Assembly: GCA_028822675.1 (NCBI GenBank)
Contig: JAPKDE010000077.1
Span: forward strand, 1-10,352
DNA from: Dehalococcoidia bacterium
GTDB taxonomy: Bacteria > Chloroflexota > Dehalococcoidia > UBA3495
DNA: 10,352 bases
Direction of reading: 5' to 3'
Shown: one piece after another, positions 1-6,833 of the stretch
Numbering within the stretch: the stretch's first letter is position 1
Layout: each line of letters opens with the position of its first letter
Position numbers and translations under genes: made by a program
The notes under the pieces: generated by a model
What the model was told of the DNA's origin: nothing
The model's database searches: none
What the model saw: the letters and a program-made list of their open reading frames with translations, nothing else

Positions 1-108
1 GCTCTTTTTATCTTCTATGGTTATCGATTGAACAACAGTCCTGGCATTCCTGGATATGAAGGAACCCAGATTGCCGACGACGGTCAAACAACACCTGGAA
101 AAGACTTC

Positions 109-134
109 CTGGATTCCAGCCTTTGCTGGAAAGA
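109..134. repeat. Short dyad repeat of the GGATTCCAGC..GCTGGAA type
   Basis: The arms TTCCAG (114-119) and CTGGAA (126-131) form a small stem-loop around CCTTTG, in the context CTGGATTCCAGCCTTTGCTG. Similar units, with a variable stem and a conserved flank ending in a GGAATGACG-like sequence, are familiar dispersed intergenic repeats in many bacteria. Here the right flank is GGAAAGACGG, close to that pattern. Assignment to a repeat family rests on pattern memory, and copy number cannot be judged from one window. Confidence 0.45.
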
Positions 135-173
135 CGGTGGGCGGTGGTGGCAACTTGGCAATGGTCATAAATT

Positions 174-199
174 CGCTCGTCCTGAGCCAGTCGAAGGAC
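174..199. repeat. Short dispersed repeat of the CCTGAGCnnGTCGAAGG type
   Basis: The core CCTGAGCCAGTCGAAGG (181-197) is preceded by TTCGCTCGT and followed by ACC. It matches the widespread intergenic unit usually seen as CCTTCGACnnGCTCAGG with GTTCG-like flanks. The outer bases GTCCT and AGGAC are inverted, giving a weak imperfect dyad. It lies 40 bases from the 109-134 unit, so two different repeat types are packed together. Mobility and function are unknown. Confidence 0.45.
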
Positions 200-258
200 C
201 CGCATCAGTTAGGTTCCAGCAGAGTTCAACCCTTCGCCGTCTTCGCCAAGATAAAATC

Positions 259-298
259 AACGCCTCAGGCTCTTAAGAACCTGGGCGTTTGTTTTATT
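259..298 (+). terminator. Rho-independent terminator-like hairpin
   Basis: AACGCC and CAGG (259-269, with one bulged T) pair with CCTG and GGCGTT (280-289). The inner bases TCTT/AAGA can extend the stem. A T-rich tail follows, TTTGTTTTATT (288-298). This is the form of an intrinsic terminator for rightward transcription entering from outside the window, isolating the monooxygenase gene from upstream reading. Confidence 0.6.
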
Positions 299-338
299 AG
301 CACTACTTCACTACCTGCCCGTGTAGAGACCGTCGCTG

Positions 339-384
339 AATAGCCTTGCCTGCCTGTTTAAGTACGGCTGGTGGCAAGGTTATT
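339..384 (+). other. Stem-loop in the leader region of the monooxygenase gene
   Basis: AATAGCCTTGCC (339-350) pairs with GGCAAGGTTATT (373-384), a 12-base-pair stem with one G-T wobble. The 22-base loop has inner GCC/GGC that can pair further. The sequence then runs TTTATAATAATC, so it could be a second terminator or a leader structure. It lies upstream of the candidate promoter at 400-428, which favours an upstream boundary element over a structure in the monooxygenase mRNA. Confidence 0.4.
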
Positions 385-399
385 TTATAATAATCATTC

Positions 400-428
400 T
401 TGCAGGTTATTCGCTTTGAATATAAAAT
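400..428 (+). promoter_or_regulatory. Candidate sigma-70-like promoter for the monooxygenase gene
   Basis: A -35-like TTGCAG (400-405) and a -10-like TAAAAT (423-428) are separated by 17 bases. The -10 box matches the consensus at five of six positions and the -35 box at three of six. Transcription would begin near 435, about 65 bases before the start codon. A TATAAT at 386-391 is an alternative -10 but has no matching -35 box. Confidence 0.3.
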
Positions 429-501
429 CAGGTGCACATAAAAGAGAGTTACCTCTCGTCGCTGAGGAGCGGGCAACGAAAAGATTTGAAGGAGTAGAAA
501 G

Positions 502-2136
502 ATGACTGATTCCCTAAACGAAACATCGGCAGCTTTTTCTGAGCGCGAAGATAGGATTGAAAAGTTCGATGCTATTGTCATCGGCTCTGGTGTTACGGGG
601 TTATATTCTTTGTATCGTATGCGCCAACTAGGGTTCTCGGTCCGTGCATTCGACGACGCTAGTGGGGTGGGTGGAACTTGGTACTGGAACCGCTATCCAG
701 GTTGCCGTTTTGACTCTGAGAGCTACTCTTACGGATATTCATTCTCCGAAGAACTTTTGCAGGAATGGGACTGGAAAGAACATTACTCCAGCCAGCCAGA
801 GACCGAACGCTATCTTAACTATGTCGCTGATAAGTTCGACCTGCGGCGTGATATACAGTTTAATTCACGAGTTATGTCGGCGACGTTTATCGAGGCAGAA
901 AGCTGCTGGGAAATAGTCTTACAGGACGGGAGCAAAGCCCGTGGCCAGTACCTGATCACGTCGGTCGGAAGTTTTTCTGCCGGTTACGTTCCGGACTTTG
1001 AGGGAATCGACAGCTTCAAAGGGATTACATCTCACACTAGAGGATGGCCCGCAGAAGGAATTGATCTGGCCGGAAAACGAGTTGGAGTCATTGGGACCGG
1101 CGCCAGCGGCGTGCAACTTATCACGGAGATCGCCAAGGAGGTTGCCCACCTGACAGTATTCCAGAGGACAGCGAACTACTGCGCTCCTCTCCGCAACGGT
1201 TTGATCGACGATCAGACCCAGAAACAGATTAAAGCCAGTTATCCGGAGATTTTCAGGATTTGCAAGGAAACCCCTGGCTCATTCATGCATGAATTCGACA
1301 AACGGTCGGCCATGGATGTTTCTCCAGAGGAACGTCTTGAACAGTATGAACGGCTATGGGCCGAGCCGGGATTCAAAAAGTGGCTCTCCAATTTTCATGA
1401 CGTGATGGTCCCGGGAGAGGCCAATGAAGACTACGCCGAGTTTGTTCGCAACAAGATTCGCGAGCGCGTCCATGATCCGGTCATAGCGGAGATGTTGGTT
1501 CCCAAGGACCACATGTTTGGCTCCAAACGACTGCCTTGCGAGAGTGGTTATTACGAGGTCTATAACCAAGACAATGTTTTGCTTGTCGACGTCAGCGAAG
1601 TACCCATTGAGCGAATCACACCCAAGGGTGTTAAGACCAGAGATGCGGAGTACGAATTAGACGTCATCGTCTATGCCACTGGGTTCGATGCGATCACTGG
1701 CGGGCTGATTAATCTGAATATCACTGGGCAAAACGGTCAGACGCTGAAGGATAAATTTGCCGCAGGGCCGCGGACCTACATGGGGATCACCTCAGCAGGA
1801 TTCCCGAACCTGTTTACAGTAAACGCAGCGTCAGTGGGGAACTTTGTCAGGGCTTCTGAACCGCTGATAGATTGGGTTGGCGAAACGATGGGTTATCTTC
1901 GGGACAACGATTTCAAACGCATCGCGCCTACCATTGAGGCTGAAGACGCCTGGGTTAAACACGTCAATGAGGATGGCGCAAATATCTTGCGGACACAGGC
2001 AAATTCCTGGTTTGTGGGAGCAAATATTCCTGGGAAGGCACGGGCATTGCTTACCGCTCCGGATACAGCGCCAGCCATGCGGGCTAAGCGTGCAGAGGTC
2101 ACGGCCAATGGGTATGAAGGATTCATCGTTGAGTAA
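502..2136 (+). CDS. Baeyer-Villiger-type FAD/NADPH monooxygenase
   Basis: A 544-residue class B flavoprotein monooxygenase of the cyclohexanone/phenylacetone monooxygenase group. Such enzymes use FAD, NADPH and O2 to turn ketones into esters or lactones. The FAD Rossmann motif GSGVTG is at residues 28-33, followed by GGTWYWNRYPG (57-67). The family fingerprint FxGxxxHxxxWP is intact as FKGITSHTRGWP (172-183). The NADPH Rossmann motif GTGASG is at 198-203. The later block SKRLPCESGYYEVYN and the ATGFDA.TG motif also fit. Length is normal. The ATG has a strong ribosome binding site, AAGGAG at 489-494, seven bases upstream. No signal peptide is visible, so it should be cytoplasmic. The C-terminal region is unusual: the usual GPGSPS-like loop is replaced by NAASVGNF (441-448), and the glycine-rich GG..YR segment before the final GYEGF is degenerate (about 517-535). 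Substrate is unknown; N- or S-oxidation is an alternative activity. It appears to be a single-gene unit. Confidence 0.9.
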   Translation: MTDSLNETSAAFSEREDRIEKFDAIVIGSGVTGLYSLYRMRQLGFSVRAFDDASGVGGTWYWNRYPGCRFDSESYSYGYSFSEELLQEWDWKEHYSSQPETERYLNYVADKFDLRRDIQFNSRVMSATFIEAESCWEIVLQDGSKARGQYLITSVGSFSAGYVPDFEGIDSFKGITSHTRGWPAEGIDLAGKRVGVIGTGASGVQLITEIAKEVAHLTVFQRTANYCAPLRNGLIDDQTQKQIKASYPEIFRICKETPGSFMHEFDKRSAMDVSPEERLEQYERLWAEPGFKKWLSNFHDVMVPGEANEDYAEFVRNKIRERVHDPVIAEMLVPKDHMFGSKRLPCESGYYEVYNQDNVLLVDVSEVPIERITPKGVKTRDAEYELDVIVYATGFDAITGGLINLNITGQNGQTLKDKFAAGPRTYMGITSAGFPNLFTVNAASVGNFVRASEPLIDWVGETMGYLRDNDFKRIAPTIEAEDAWVKHVNEDGANILRTQANSWFVGANIPGKARALLTAPDTAPAMRAKRAEVTANGYEGFIVE

Positions 2137-2276
2137 AATCCGCAGCTCCCCACTAGAATAGCCAAAGGATGACTCGTCGTTTTTGATTGAGTGGGTTTAC
2201 GGTATGGGTTCCAGTAAGCGCAATCGCGAATAATATGTTTAGAATAAATCGTTTGTTCTTAATTCGGATGAGATGC
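2137..2276. other. Gap between monooxygenase gene and IS3 remnant
   Basis: I see no gene. An AT-rich dyad (AGAATAAA at 2241-2248, loop TCG, TTTGTTCT at 2252-2259, with one wobble pair) is the only structure. It is too AT-rich and lacks a following T tract, so I do not call it a terminator. No clear terminator for the monooxygenase gene is visible. Confidence 0.4.
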
Positions 2277-2606
2277 CTAAAGGTAGATCGGCAAGATTGA
2301 ACAACTAAGATCTGCAACCAGTTGTTTCAGATCGTAGTTCTCCCGTTTGAGGTGTTCGATCTCCTCGCGGATGGCATCTCGGACCGTATCCCGAGTGAGA
2401 CGCTCTTTACCTGCTTCCATGATCTCTTTGGTCCAGGCATAGAAGACGCCCGGTTTGATCCCCTCCCGCCGACAGAGGTCACTAACCGTTACCTCCCTTC
2501 GGAGACCCTCCAGAACGATGCGGATCTTGTCTTCCGGGTCGTACTCCCCGGTATCTTGGGTCGAGATCTTTGCTACGTGGGCTTGACCGGTGTTGTATTG
2601 GGACAC
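2277..2606 (-). pseudogene. Truncated IS3-family transposase OrfA
   Basis: A 109-codon frame resembling OrfA of IS3-family elements, the DNA-binding half of the transposase. Residues about 22-65 form the helix-turn-helix region, with EDKIRIVLEGLRREVTVSDL and CRREGIKPGVFYAWTKE. A charged heptad region follows to LKRENYDLKQLVADLS, the start of the usual leucine-zipper coiled coil. After that point the sequence changes to CSILPIYL and stops, where intact family members continue into a longer coiled coil. No OrfB with the DDE catalytic core follows in the 140 bases before the monooxygenase gene. The start is GTG with an AAAGGA ribosome binding site seven bases upstream. The product could bind DNA but cannot transpose. 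I read it as an insertion-sequence remnant, not a functional regulator. Confidence 0.75.
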
Positions 2607-2701
2607 TTTCGGGTCCTTTCTAGGTGCGGTAGATCTATACCCTGCACTGGGAGTCCAAACACACCCCCACCCTCATGTTTTCTCCCTTTAAAAGTGTCTC
2701 A
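2277..2701 (-). mobile_element. Remnant of an IS3-type insertion sequence
   Basis: The orfA fragment plus about 95 bases upstream of it. A plausible original left end is the sequence reading TGAGACACTTTTAAAGGGAG on the minus strand (2682-2701). No matching inverted copy is seen near 2277, and no target duplication is recognisable. The orfB half and right end are therefore lost. The left boundary is a guess; only the orfA part is well supported. Confidence 0.4.
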
Positions 2702-2727
2702 TTATCGTTGAACGCCTACAGAATTAG

Positions 2728-2749
2728 CCGGTTCTTCGTTTTAAACCGG
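2728..2749. promoter_or_regulatory. Dyad CCGGTT..AACCGG upstream of the importer operon
   Basis: CCGGTT (2728-2733) and AACCGG (2744-2749) form a six-base inverted repeat with a 10-base spacer. It lies about 40 bases upstream of the candidate -35 box of the solute-binding protein gene, where an activator or repressor could bind. No regulator gene is present in the window. A chance palindrome is quite possible. Confidence 0.2.
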
Positions 2750-2788
2750 TATTAACCATTATTAGCATTTTGATTCGGCCAAACACAG

Positions 2789-2817
2789 TTGACTAAATTT
2801 CCCGCGTCGTTTACTCT
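2789..2817 (+). promoter_or_regulatory. Candidate promoter of the importer operon
   Basis: TTGACT (2789-2794) matches the -35 consensus at five of six positions. After 17 bases comes TACTCT (2812-2817), a weaker -10 box with three of six. The start codon is about 105 bases downstream, leaving a leader of roughly 100 bases. The leader contains a GGATG/CATCC hairpin (2831-2847) and a repeated GGATGCT (2831 and again near 2872) of unknown role. Confidence 0.4.
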
Positions 2818-2922
2818 CCGTCGGGACTTGGGATGCTAGCGACATCCATGGTCTAAATTGGCAACAGTTTGGATGCTCGTTAGAGGGGTAATCAATCGAA
2901 CATAGGTAACGAGGTGGAGTTA

Positions 2923-4599
2923 ATGTCCAGGCATAGATTTTTTGGCATTCCGTTTCTCATCGCTGCGCTCACTTCTTTGATGTTGGTCGTGGCAGTCGCC
3001 TGTGGGTCTTCTTCAGAGTCAGAAGTCACTCAGGATTCTAGCGGCGAGGCATCGGCCACAAGTGTGCCGGTAGCCACTTCCGCTCCTGCGGCATCAGTAC
3101 CAGCATCCGTAAAACGGCAAGAAAAGCTGACCATAGCCATAACAGACATGGGGAACGAGACCCCAACTGTTTGGCAGGAATACGCCTTCGGAAAGGCTTA
3201 TATGCGTTTCCTTTACGACGCGTTTACCGGCACAAATGACGCGGGCGAAGTGGACAAAACCACTGGCGCCGCCATAGATTGGTCCATGTCTGCCGACGCC
3301 ATGGATTGGACCTTCACCTTGAGAGATGACATCAAGTTCCATAACGGTGATCCTCTCACTGCTGAAGACGTCAAATTCTCGATTGCTTTGACTAGCAGCG
3401 AGGATTCGGTCGCCTCATATGCAGGCACCGTTCGAGCCGCCATCGCCGATCCAGACCAAATCACCGTGGTTTCTCCAACCGAATTGCAGATTCACGCCTC
3501 CAAGCCGTCGGGGTTCTTGAACTGGTTTATTTCGGATATTCAAGGTGTTGAGGGGTTGATTCAACCCAAGAATTACACCGAGTCTGTAGGCAATGATGAA
3601 TTCGCCAAGAGTCCAATCGGCAGTGGTCCCTACAAATTCGTGGATCAGCGCAAGGGCGACTTCATGGAAATGGAAGCAATGGACGATCATTGGAGAGACG
3701 GGGGGTCCAAATTCAAGACCGTCCTCTGGCGCATCATCCCAGAAGAGAGCACCCGGATCGCAGCCCTCAAGGCTGGCGAGGTGGATGTCATATCCGTCTC
3801 GCGTGAGCGGGCGCCTCAGTTGAGAAAAGATGGTCTCAATATCTTCAGCAAGGAAGGGGCCAGCGTAATGGGCCTCTATTTCCACGAACAATGGCGTGAC
3901 GATTCAATCTGGAAAGACATCAATGTCAGAGAGGCCTTTAACCTGGCCATCAACCGCGACGAGATATGCGAATTCGTCTTCGCTGGGCAATGCACGCCTG
4001 CCAAGGTCTATCCTTGGCCGGACATCGCCCCCGGAACCGACAAATCCTTGACGCCATTGCCGTTTGATCCGGTAAGAGCGAAGGAACTACTGGATGCGTC
4101 GGACTACAACGGAGAAGAATTAGCTATCCGGTCGTACCCCAGGGCTGATGTTCCCGAGGGACCGCGGTTCATCGAGGCCATCGCCGCTTATCTGACCGAT
4201 ATCGGTGTTAACGTTAAGATTATTCCCACTGAATACGCTTCATACCGTCAGGAGCGCCTGGCCCACACACTGGATAACGGTAGTGGTTACCTAGCGGCGC
4301 CCAACCGGCCGTTGGCGGGTTTCGTGGGGTTGATGCGTGTCCTGAACCACTCGACAGGAACGTTCACATCTACTCATGATCCGGAGATTGACCGCCTCAT
4401 TGAAGCATTAGAGGCAGGAGTATCTCCAGCAGATGTAGAGGCAGCAAGCATCGCACTGTATCAGTACATGTACTCGCAGTTCTCGCATCTAACTTGCTGC
4501 AACATGAACATATCCTACGCGACCAACGACACGATCGAGTCCTGGGACTTGGGTAAGAGGGTCTGGGACGACGGTTTCAGCAACTTGGTCCAGCCGTAA
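2923..4599 (+). CDS. ABC importer solute-binding lipoprotein, family 5 (DppA/OppA-like)
   Basis: The extracytoplasmic binding protein of a peptide/nickel/opine-type ABC importer (SBP_bac_5 family), about 558 residues. The N-terminus is a lipoprotein signal: basic MSRHR, a hydrophobic stretch, then AVAC with the lipidated cysteine at residue 27. A Ser/Ala/Pro-rich linker follows to about residue 65 and tethers the domain to the membrane. Family landmarks are FHNGDPLTAEDVKFS (about 139-153) and SPIGSGPYKF (about 230-239). The ATG at 2923 is chosen because GAGGTG at 2911-2916 forms a ribosome binding site six bases upstream. A GTG at 2914 would overlap that site and add only three residues. The gene precedes two permease genes and is separated from them by paired palindromes. 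Ligand specificity cannot be read; a CC pair (HLTCCNMN) near the C-terminus is notable. Confidence 0.93.
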   Translation: MSRHRFFGIPFLIAALTSLMLVVAVACGSSSESEVTQDSSGEASATSVPVATSAPAASVPASVKRQEKLTIAITDMGNETPTVWQEYAFGKAYMRFLYDAFTGTNDAGEVDKTTGAAIDWSMSADAMDWTFTLRDDIKFHNGDPLTAEDVKFSIALTSSEDSVASYAGTVRAAIADPDQITVVSPTELQIHASKPSGFLNWFISDIQGVEGLIQPKNYTESVGNDEFAKSPIGSGPYKFVDQRKGDFMEMEAMDDHWRDGGSKFKTVLWRIIPEESTRIAALKAGEVDVISVSRERAPQLRKDGLNIFSKEGASVMGLYFHEQWRDDSIWKDINVREAFNLAINRDEICEFVFAGQCTPAKVYPWPDIAPGTDKSLTPLPFDPVRAKELLDASDYNGEELAIRSYPRADVPEGPRFIEAIAAYLTDIGVNVKIIPTEYASYRQERLAHTLDNGSGYLAAPNRPLAGFVGLMRVLNHSTGTFTSTHDPEIDRLIEALEAGVSPADVEAASIALYQYMYSQFSHLTCCNMNISYATNDTIESWDLGKRVWDDGFSNLVQP

Positions 4600-4603
4600 A
4601 TTG

Positions 4604-4642
4604 CAAGACCACCCTGGGGGTAATCCCCCCAGGGTGGTCTTG
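4604..4642 (+). terminator. Strong 17-bp hairpin after the binding-protein gene
   Basis: Bases 4604-4620 pair perfectly with 4626-4642 around a five-base loop (TAATC). The stem runs CAAGACCACCCTGGGGG on the left. It begins five bases after the binding-protein stop codon. There is no T tract behind it, so it is not a classic intrinsic terminator. It could act as an attenuator or as a 3' stabiliser of the binding-protein mRNA, raising binding protein over permease. That role is known for ABC importer operons; here it is inference. Confidence 0.65.
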
Positions 4643-4686
4643 ATTCCGAACTTAGCACTGCGACCCAGCCCCAAGTTCGGAATCAA
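4640..4686 (+). repeat. Second palindrome, 14-bp perfect arms
   Basis: TTGATTCCGAACTT (4640-4653) is exactly inverted at 4673-4686, around a 19-base loop. Its left arm shares three bases (TTG, 4640-4642) with the right arm of the preceding hairpin, so the two stems abut and compete at their junction. It ends 23 bases before the next start codon and could occlude or expose the permease ribosome binding region. It could instead be an intergenic mobile palindrome. Confidence 0.65.
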
Positions 4687-4709
4687 AACCTGAACGGGCA
4701 AGGCAGAGA

Positions 4710-5627
4710 ATGCAAAGGTACATCATCAGACGCGTCGGAGAGTCCTTATTAGCCCTTTTCGCACTCTCAATAATCATATTTCTGATGGTCCGCATGACCG
4801 GAGACCCAGCTCTGCTAATGCTGCCGGCAGACGCCGGTGCGGAGCGCTTGGAAGAGATACGTCATTCCATGGGCCTGGATAAACCGTTGGTTGTCCAGTA
4901 TGGGTTGTTTGTCCGGGATTATTCCACGTTGAGTTTCGGAAACTCTCTCCGCACGCAAACCCCGGTATACGATGAGGTCAAAGACCGACTTCCCAACTCC
5001 CTTAAGTTGGTTGGGGCGGCGATGGTGATTGTGGTGCTGATAGCGGTGCCATTGGGTGTTTTGTCGGCGGTCTACAAAGGGACATGGATTGATACTTTAG
5101 CCACGGGGTTTGCGGTACTTGGACAGGCGGTCCCCGTTTTTTGGCTGGGGATCCTTATGATCCAATTGTTTACTATTAGGTTAGGGTGGTTGCCCAGTTC
5201 TGGAATGGGCGGACTGGACCACTACATTATGCCGGCTTTTGCCTTGGGTTTCTTCACGGTTGCGGCTATTCAAAGGCTGCTACGGTCCAGCTTGCTGGAG
5301 GCAATGGACAGTGAATACATCAAGCTGGCCAGAATCAAAGGCCTGTCTGAATTCAAAGTTGTTTGGAAGCACGCACTGAGAAACTCCCTGATCAGCGTAA
5401 TCACACTGGGCGGAATTTACATCGCCATCTTAGTCACACTGGGAATCCTGGTGGAGGTGGTGTTTGCCTGGCCAGGGATGGGACGGTTGTTGTTCCAGGG
5501 CATAGTGTTCAGGGACTTCCCTGTGGTTCAAGCTGTTGTCTTGATTTCAGCCGCAATAGTTATTTTTAGCAGCCTAGTGGTTGATATAGCCTACGCATAT
5601 CTGGATCCGAGAATAAGGCTTCAGTGA
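4710..5627 (+). CDS. ABC importer permease, DppB/OppB-like
   Basis: First transmembrane subunit of the importer, 305 residues. Likely membrane segments are at about 11-28, 99-121, 132-153, 172-190, 227-250 and 271-294, the usual six. The extracytoplasmic loop between the first two includes SLRTQTPVYDEVKDRLPNS, typical of DppB-type permeases. The cytoplasmic EAA loop that docks the ATPase begins at EAMDSEYIKLARIKG (197-211) and continues to HALRN. The C-terminus ends in the family-typical LDPRIR. The length is near the short end for this family, with nothing obviously missing. The ATG has a weak AGGCAG ribosome binding site. It overlaps the start of the next permease gene by at least one base, which indicates translational coupling. 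Confidence 0.93.
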   Translation: MQRYIIRRVGESLLALFALSIIIFLMVRMTGDPALLMLPADAGAERLEEIRHSMGLDKPLVVQYGLFVRDYSTLSFGNSLRTQTPVYDEVKDRLPNSLKLVGAAMVIVVLIAVPLGVLSAVYKGTWIDTLATGFAVLGQAVPVFWLGILMIQLFTIRLGWLPSSGMGGLDHYIMPAFALGFFTVAAIQRLLRSSLLEAMDSEYIKLARIKGLSEFKVVWKHALRNSLISVITLGGIYIAILVTLGILVEVVFAWPGMGRLLFQGIVFRDFPVVQAVVLISAAIVIFSSLVVDIAYAYLDPRIRLQ

Positions 5628-6661
5628 TGATGGCCAATGTAATAGATGCCGCTGCGATTCAACCGGTAAAGGTCAGCCGTTTGCCCAAGATCTTCGCTGC
5701 ATTTAAGGCGGCACCGGTCATACCACTGACCATCATCGTGGTGTTCGTTCTCGCGGCCCTTCTGGCTGACCTGGTCACGTTTCATGATGCGTACCAAGTT
5801 AAGCTGCCGGAACGTCTTGTTCCCCCCGCCTGGGTCGGTGATACCACCGTAATGAAAACCGTCTCCGAGACGGTTGCCATAGATGAACTGGAAAAGAAGA
5901 TAACCCTGGCCAAGGCGTTGGCGATAGATTCTAGTTCGCAAGTGGGGGATAGGATAGAGGTAGTTGTCCGGCAGGGAGGCAGTTGGTCCCGTCCGCTGGG
6001 GACAGATCCTCTTGGTCGCGACATCTTAACCCGGATTATCTACGGGGCCAGGGTCTCCATCATAATCGCTGGTGCGGCGTTGGCGATCGGCGGTGGGTTC
6101 GGAACTTTGGTCGGGCTTACGGCCGGGTACTACGGTGGAAAGATAGACACCATCCTGATGCGCTTCGCCGATATCACCTTGGCCTTCCCGTTGATACTTT
6201 TTGCTATCTTGTTGGTAATGGTGCTAGGTCCCAGCATGATGAACGTGATCATCGCCATATCTCTGGTGCTGTGGGCTCGCTATGCCCGTGTCATTAGAGG
6301 GGAAGTCCTGGGTTTGATGCAGCGTGACTTCATCGCGCGGGCCAGGGTTTCCGGGGCTTCTGACTGGCGGATTATGATGCGGCATCTCCTCCCCAACGTG
6401 ATGCCGACCCTCATCGTTCTGCTTACGCTGCAGGTTGGCTGGGTCATTATCGTCGAGGCCTCATTGAGCTTCCTTGGCGCTGGCATCCCGCCGCCGACTC
6501 CGGCTTGGGGTGGGATGCTGGCAGAAGGGAAAGAGTATGTCTCCACTGCCTGGTGGGTTACTACTGCGCCGGGTGTCGCAATCATGCTGGTCGTGATGGC
6601 GTTCAATCTCTGCGGCGATTGGTTGAGGGAAAAGCTAGACCCCAAACAGCGCAGCATCTAG
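5627..6661 (+). CDS. ABC importer permease, DppC/OppC-like
   Basis: Second transmembrane subunit, about 344 residues. The first membrane segment is at about 31-50, followed by a long extracytoplasmic region, then GTDPLGRD (about 125-132), the motif typical of DppC-type permeases, and five further segments. The EAA loop runs from EVLGLMQRDFIARARVSGAS (starting near 226). The ending WLREKLDPK is also typical. The stretch between VPPAW (about 69) and GTDPLGRD holds around 55 residues, much of it charged (ELEKKITLAK), longer than in family members I know. Start choice: GTG at 5624, ATG at 5627 and ATG at 5630 are all in frame. AAGG at 5615-5618 best fits the ATG at 5627, which forms a TGATG overlap with the previous stop. 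Last gene of the + strand importer unit. Confidence 0.92.
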   Translation: MMANVIDAAAIQPVKVSRLPKIFAAFKAAPVIPLTIIVVFVLAALLADLVTFHDAYQVKLPERLVPPAWVGDTTVMKTVSETVAIDELEKKITLAKALAIDSSSQVGDRIEVVVRQGGSWSRPLGTDPLGRDILTRIIYGARVSIIIAGAALAIGGGFGTLVGLTAGYYGGKIDTILMRFADITLAFPLILFAILLVMVLGPSMMNVIIAISLVLWARYARVIRGEVLGLMQRDFIARARVSGASDWRIMMRHLLPNVMPTLIVLLTLQVGWVIIVEASLSFLGAGIPPPTPAWGGMLAEGKEYVSTAWWVTTAPGVAIMLVVMAFNLCGDWLREKLDPKQRSI

Positions 6662-6706
6662 GCGCAAATATATCGAAGAACTTTATTCGCTCAGATTGTA
6701 GAATCT

Positions 6707-6748
6707 AAAACAGACGCCGCGTGTACACGCGGCGTCTGTTTTGTTTTT
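6707..6748. terminator. Strong, probably bidirectional intrinsic terminator
   Basis: AAAACAGACGCCGCGT (6707-6722) pairs perfectly with ACGCGGCGTCTGTTTT (6727-6742) around GTAC. The GC-rich stem is followed on the + strand by TTTTGTTTTT (6739-6748) and on the minus strand by TTTT from the A run at 6707-6710. It lies 45 bases after the second permease gene and about 90 bases after the end of the DppF-like gene, so it can end both convergent units. Confidence 0.88.
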
Positions 6749-6833
6749 GGAGCTGCATCCGTGGAATCGCCGGCCAGCGGAAGGGGGTATCAGTCTGAGA
6801 GGCCGGACGCGATGGTTTTAGAAGCCCGTCCGT

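Larger units (their letters stand above)
1..501. other. Gene-free left flank with repeats and hairpins
   Basis: I see no convincing gene here. Open frames on both strands lack ribosome binding sites and read through repeat units, so they look spurious. The stretch holds a short dyad repeat (about 109-134), a second repeat unit (about 174-199), a terminator-like hairpin with a T-rich tail (259-298), a second stem-loop (339-384) and the leader of the monooxygenase gene. An upstream gene reading rightward may end just outside the window, because the 259-298 hairpin needs a transcript to terminate; that is inference. Confidence 0.6.

Noticed and set aside
220..245. GGTTCC..GTTCAACCC resembling a tRNA T-arm
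   Set aside because: No acceptor, D or anticodon arms can be built around it.
8..343. Overlapping reading frames of 65-95 codons on both strands at the left edge
   Set aside because: They run through dispersed-repeat units, lack ribosome binding sites and have no recognisable protein features.
2241..2259. AT-rich hairpin after the monooxygenase gene as a terminator
   Set aside because: The stem is almost all A and T with a wobble pair and no T tract follows, so it would be too weak.
2322..2711. 129-codon frame on the + strand
   Set aside because: It is antisense to the transposase orfA remnant, which has clear family motifs in its own frame.
3415..3891. 158-codon frame on the minus strand
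   Set aside because: It lies fully inside the solute-binding protein gene, whose frame is strongly supported by family motifs.
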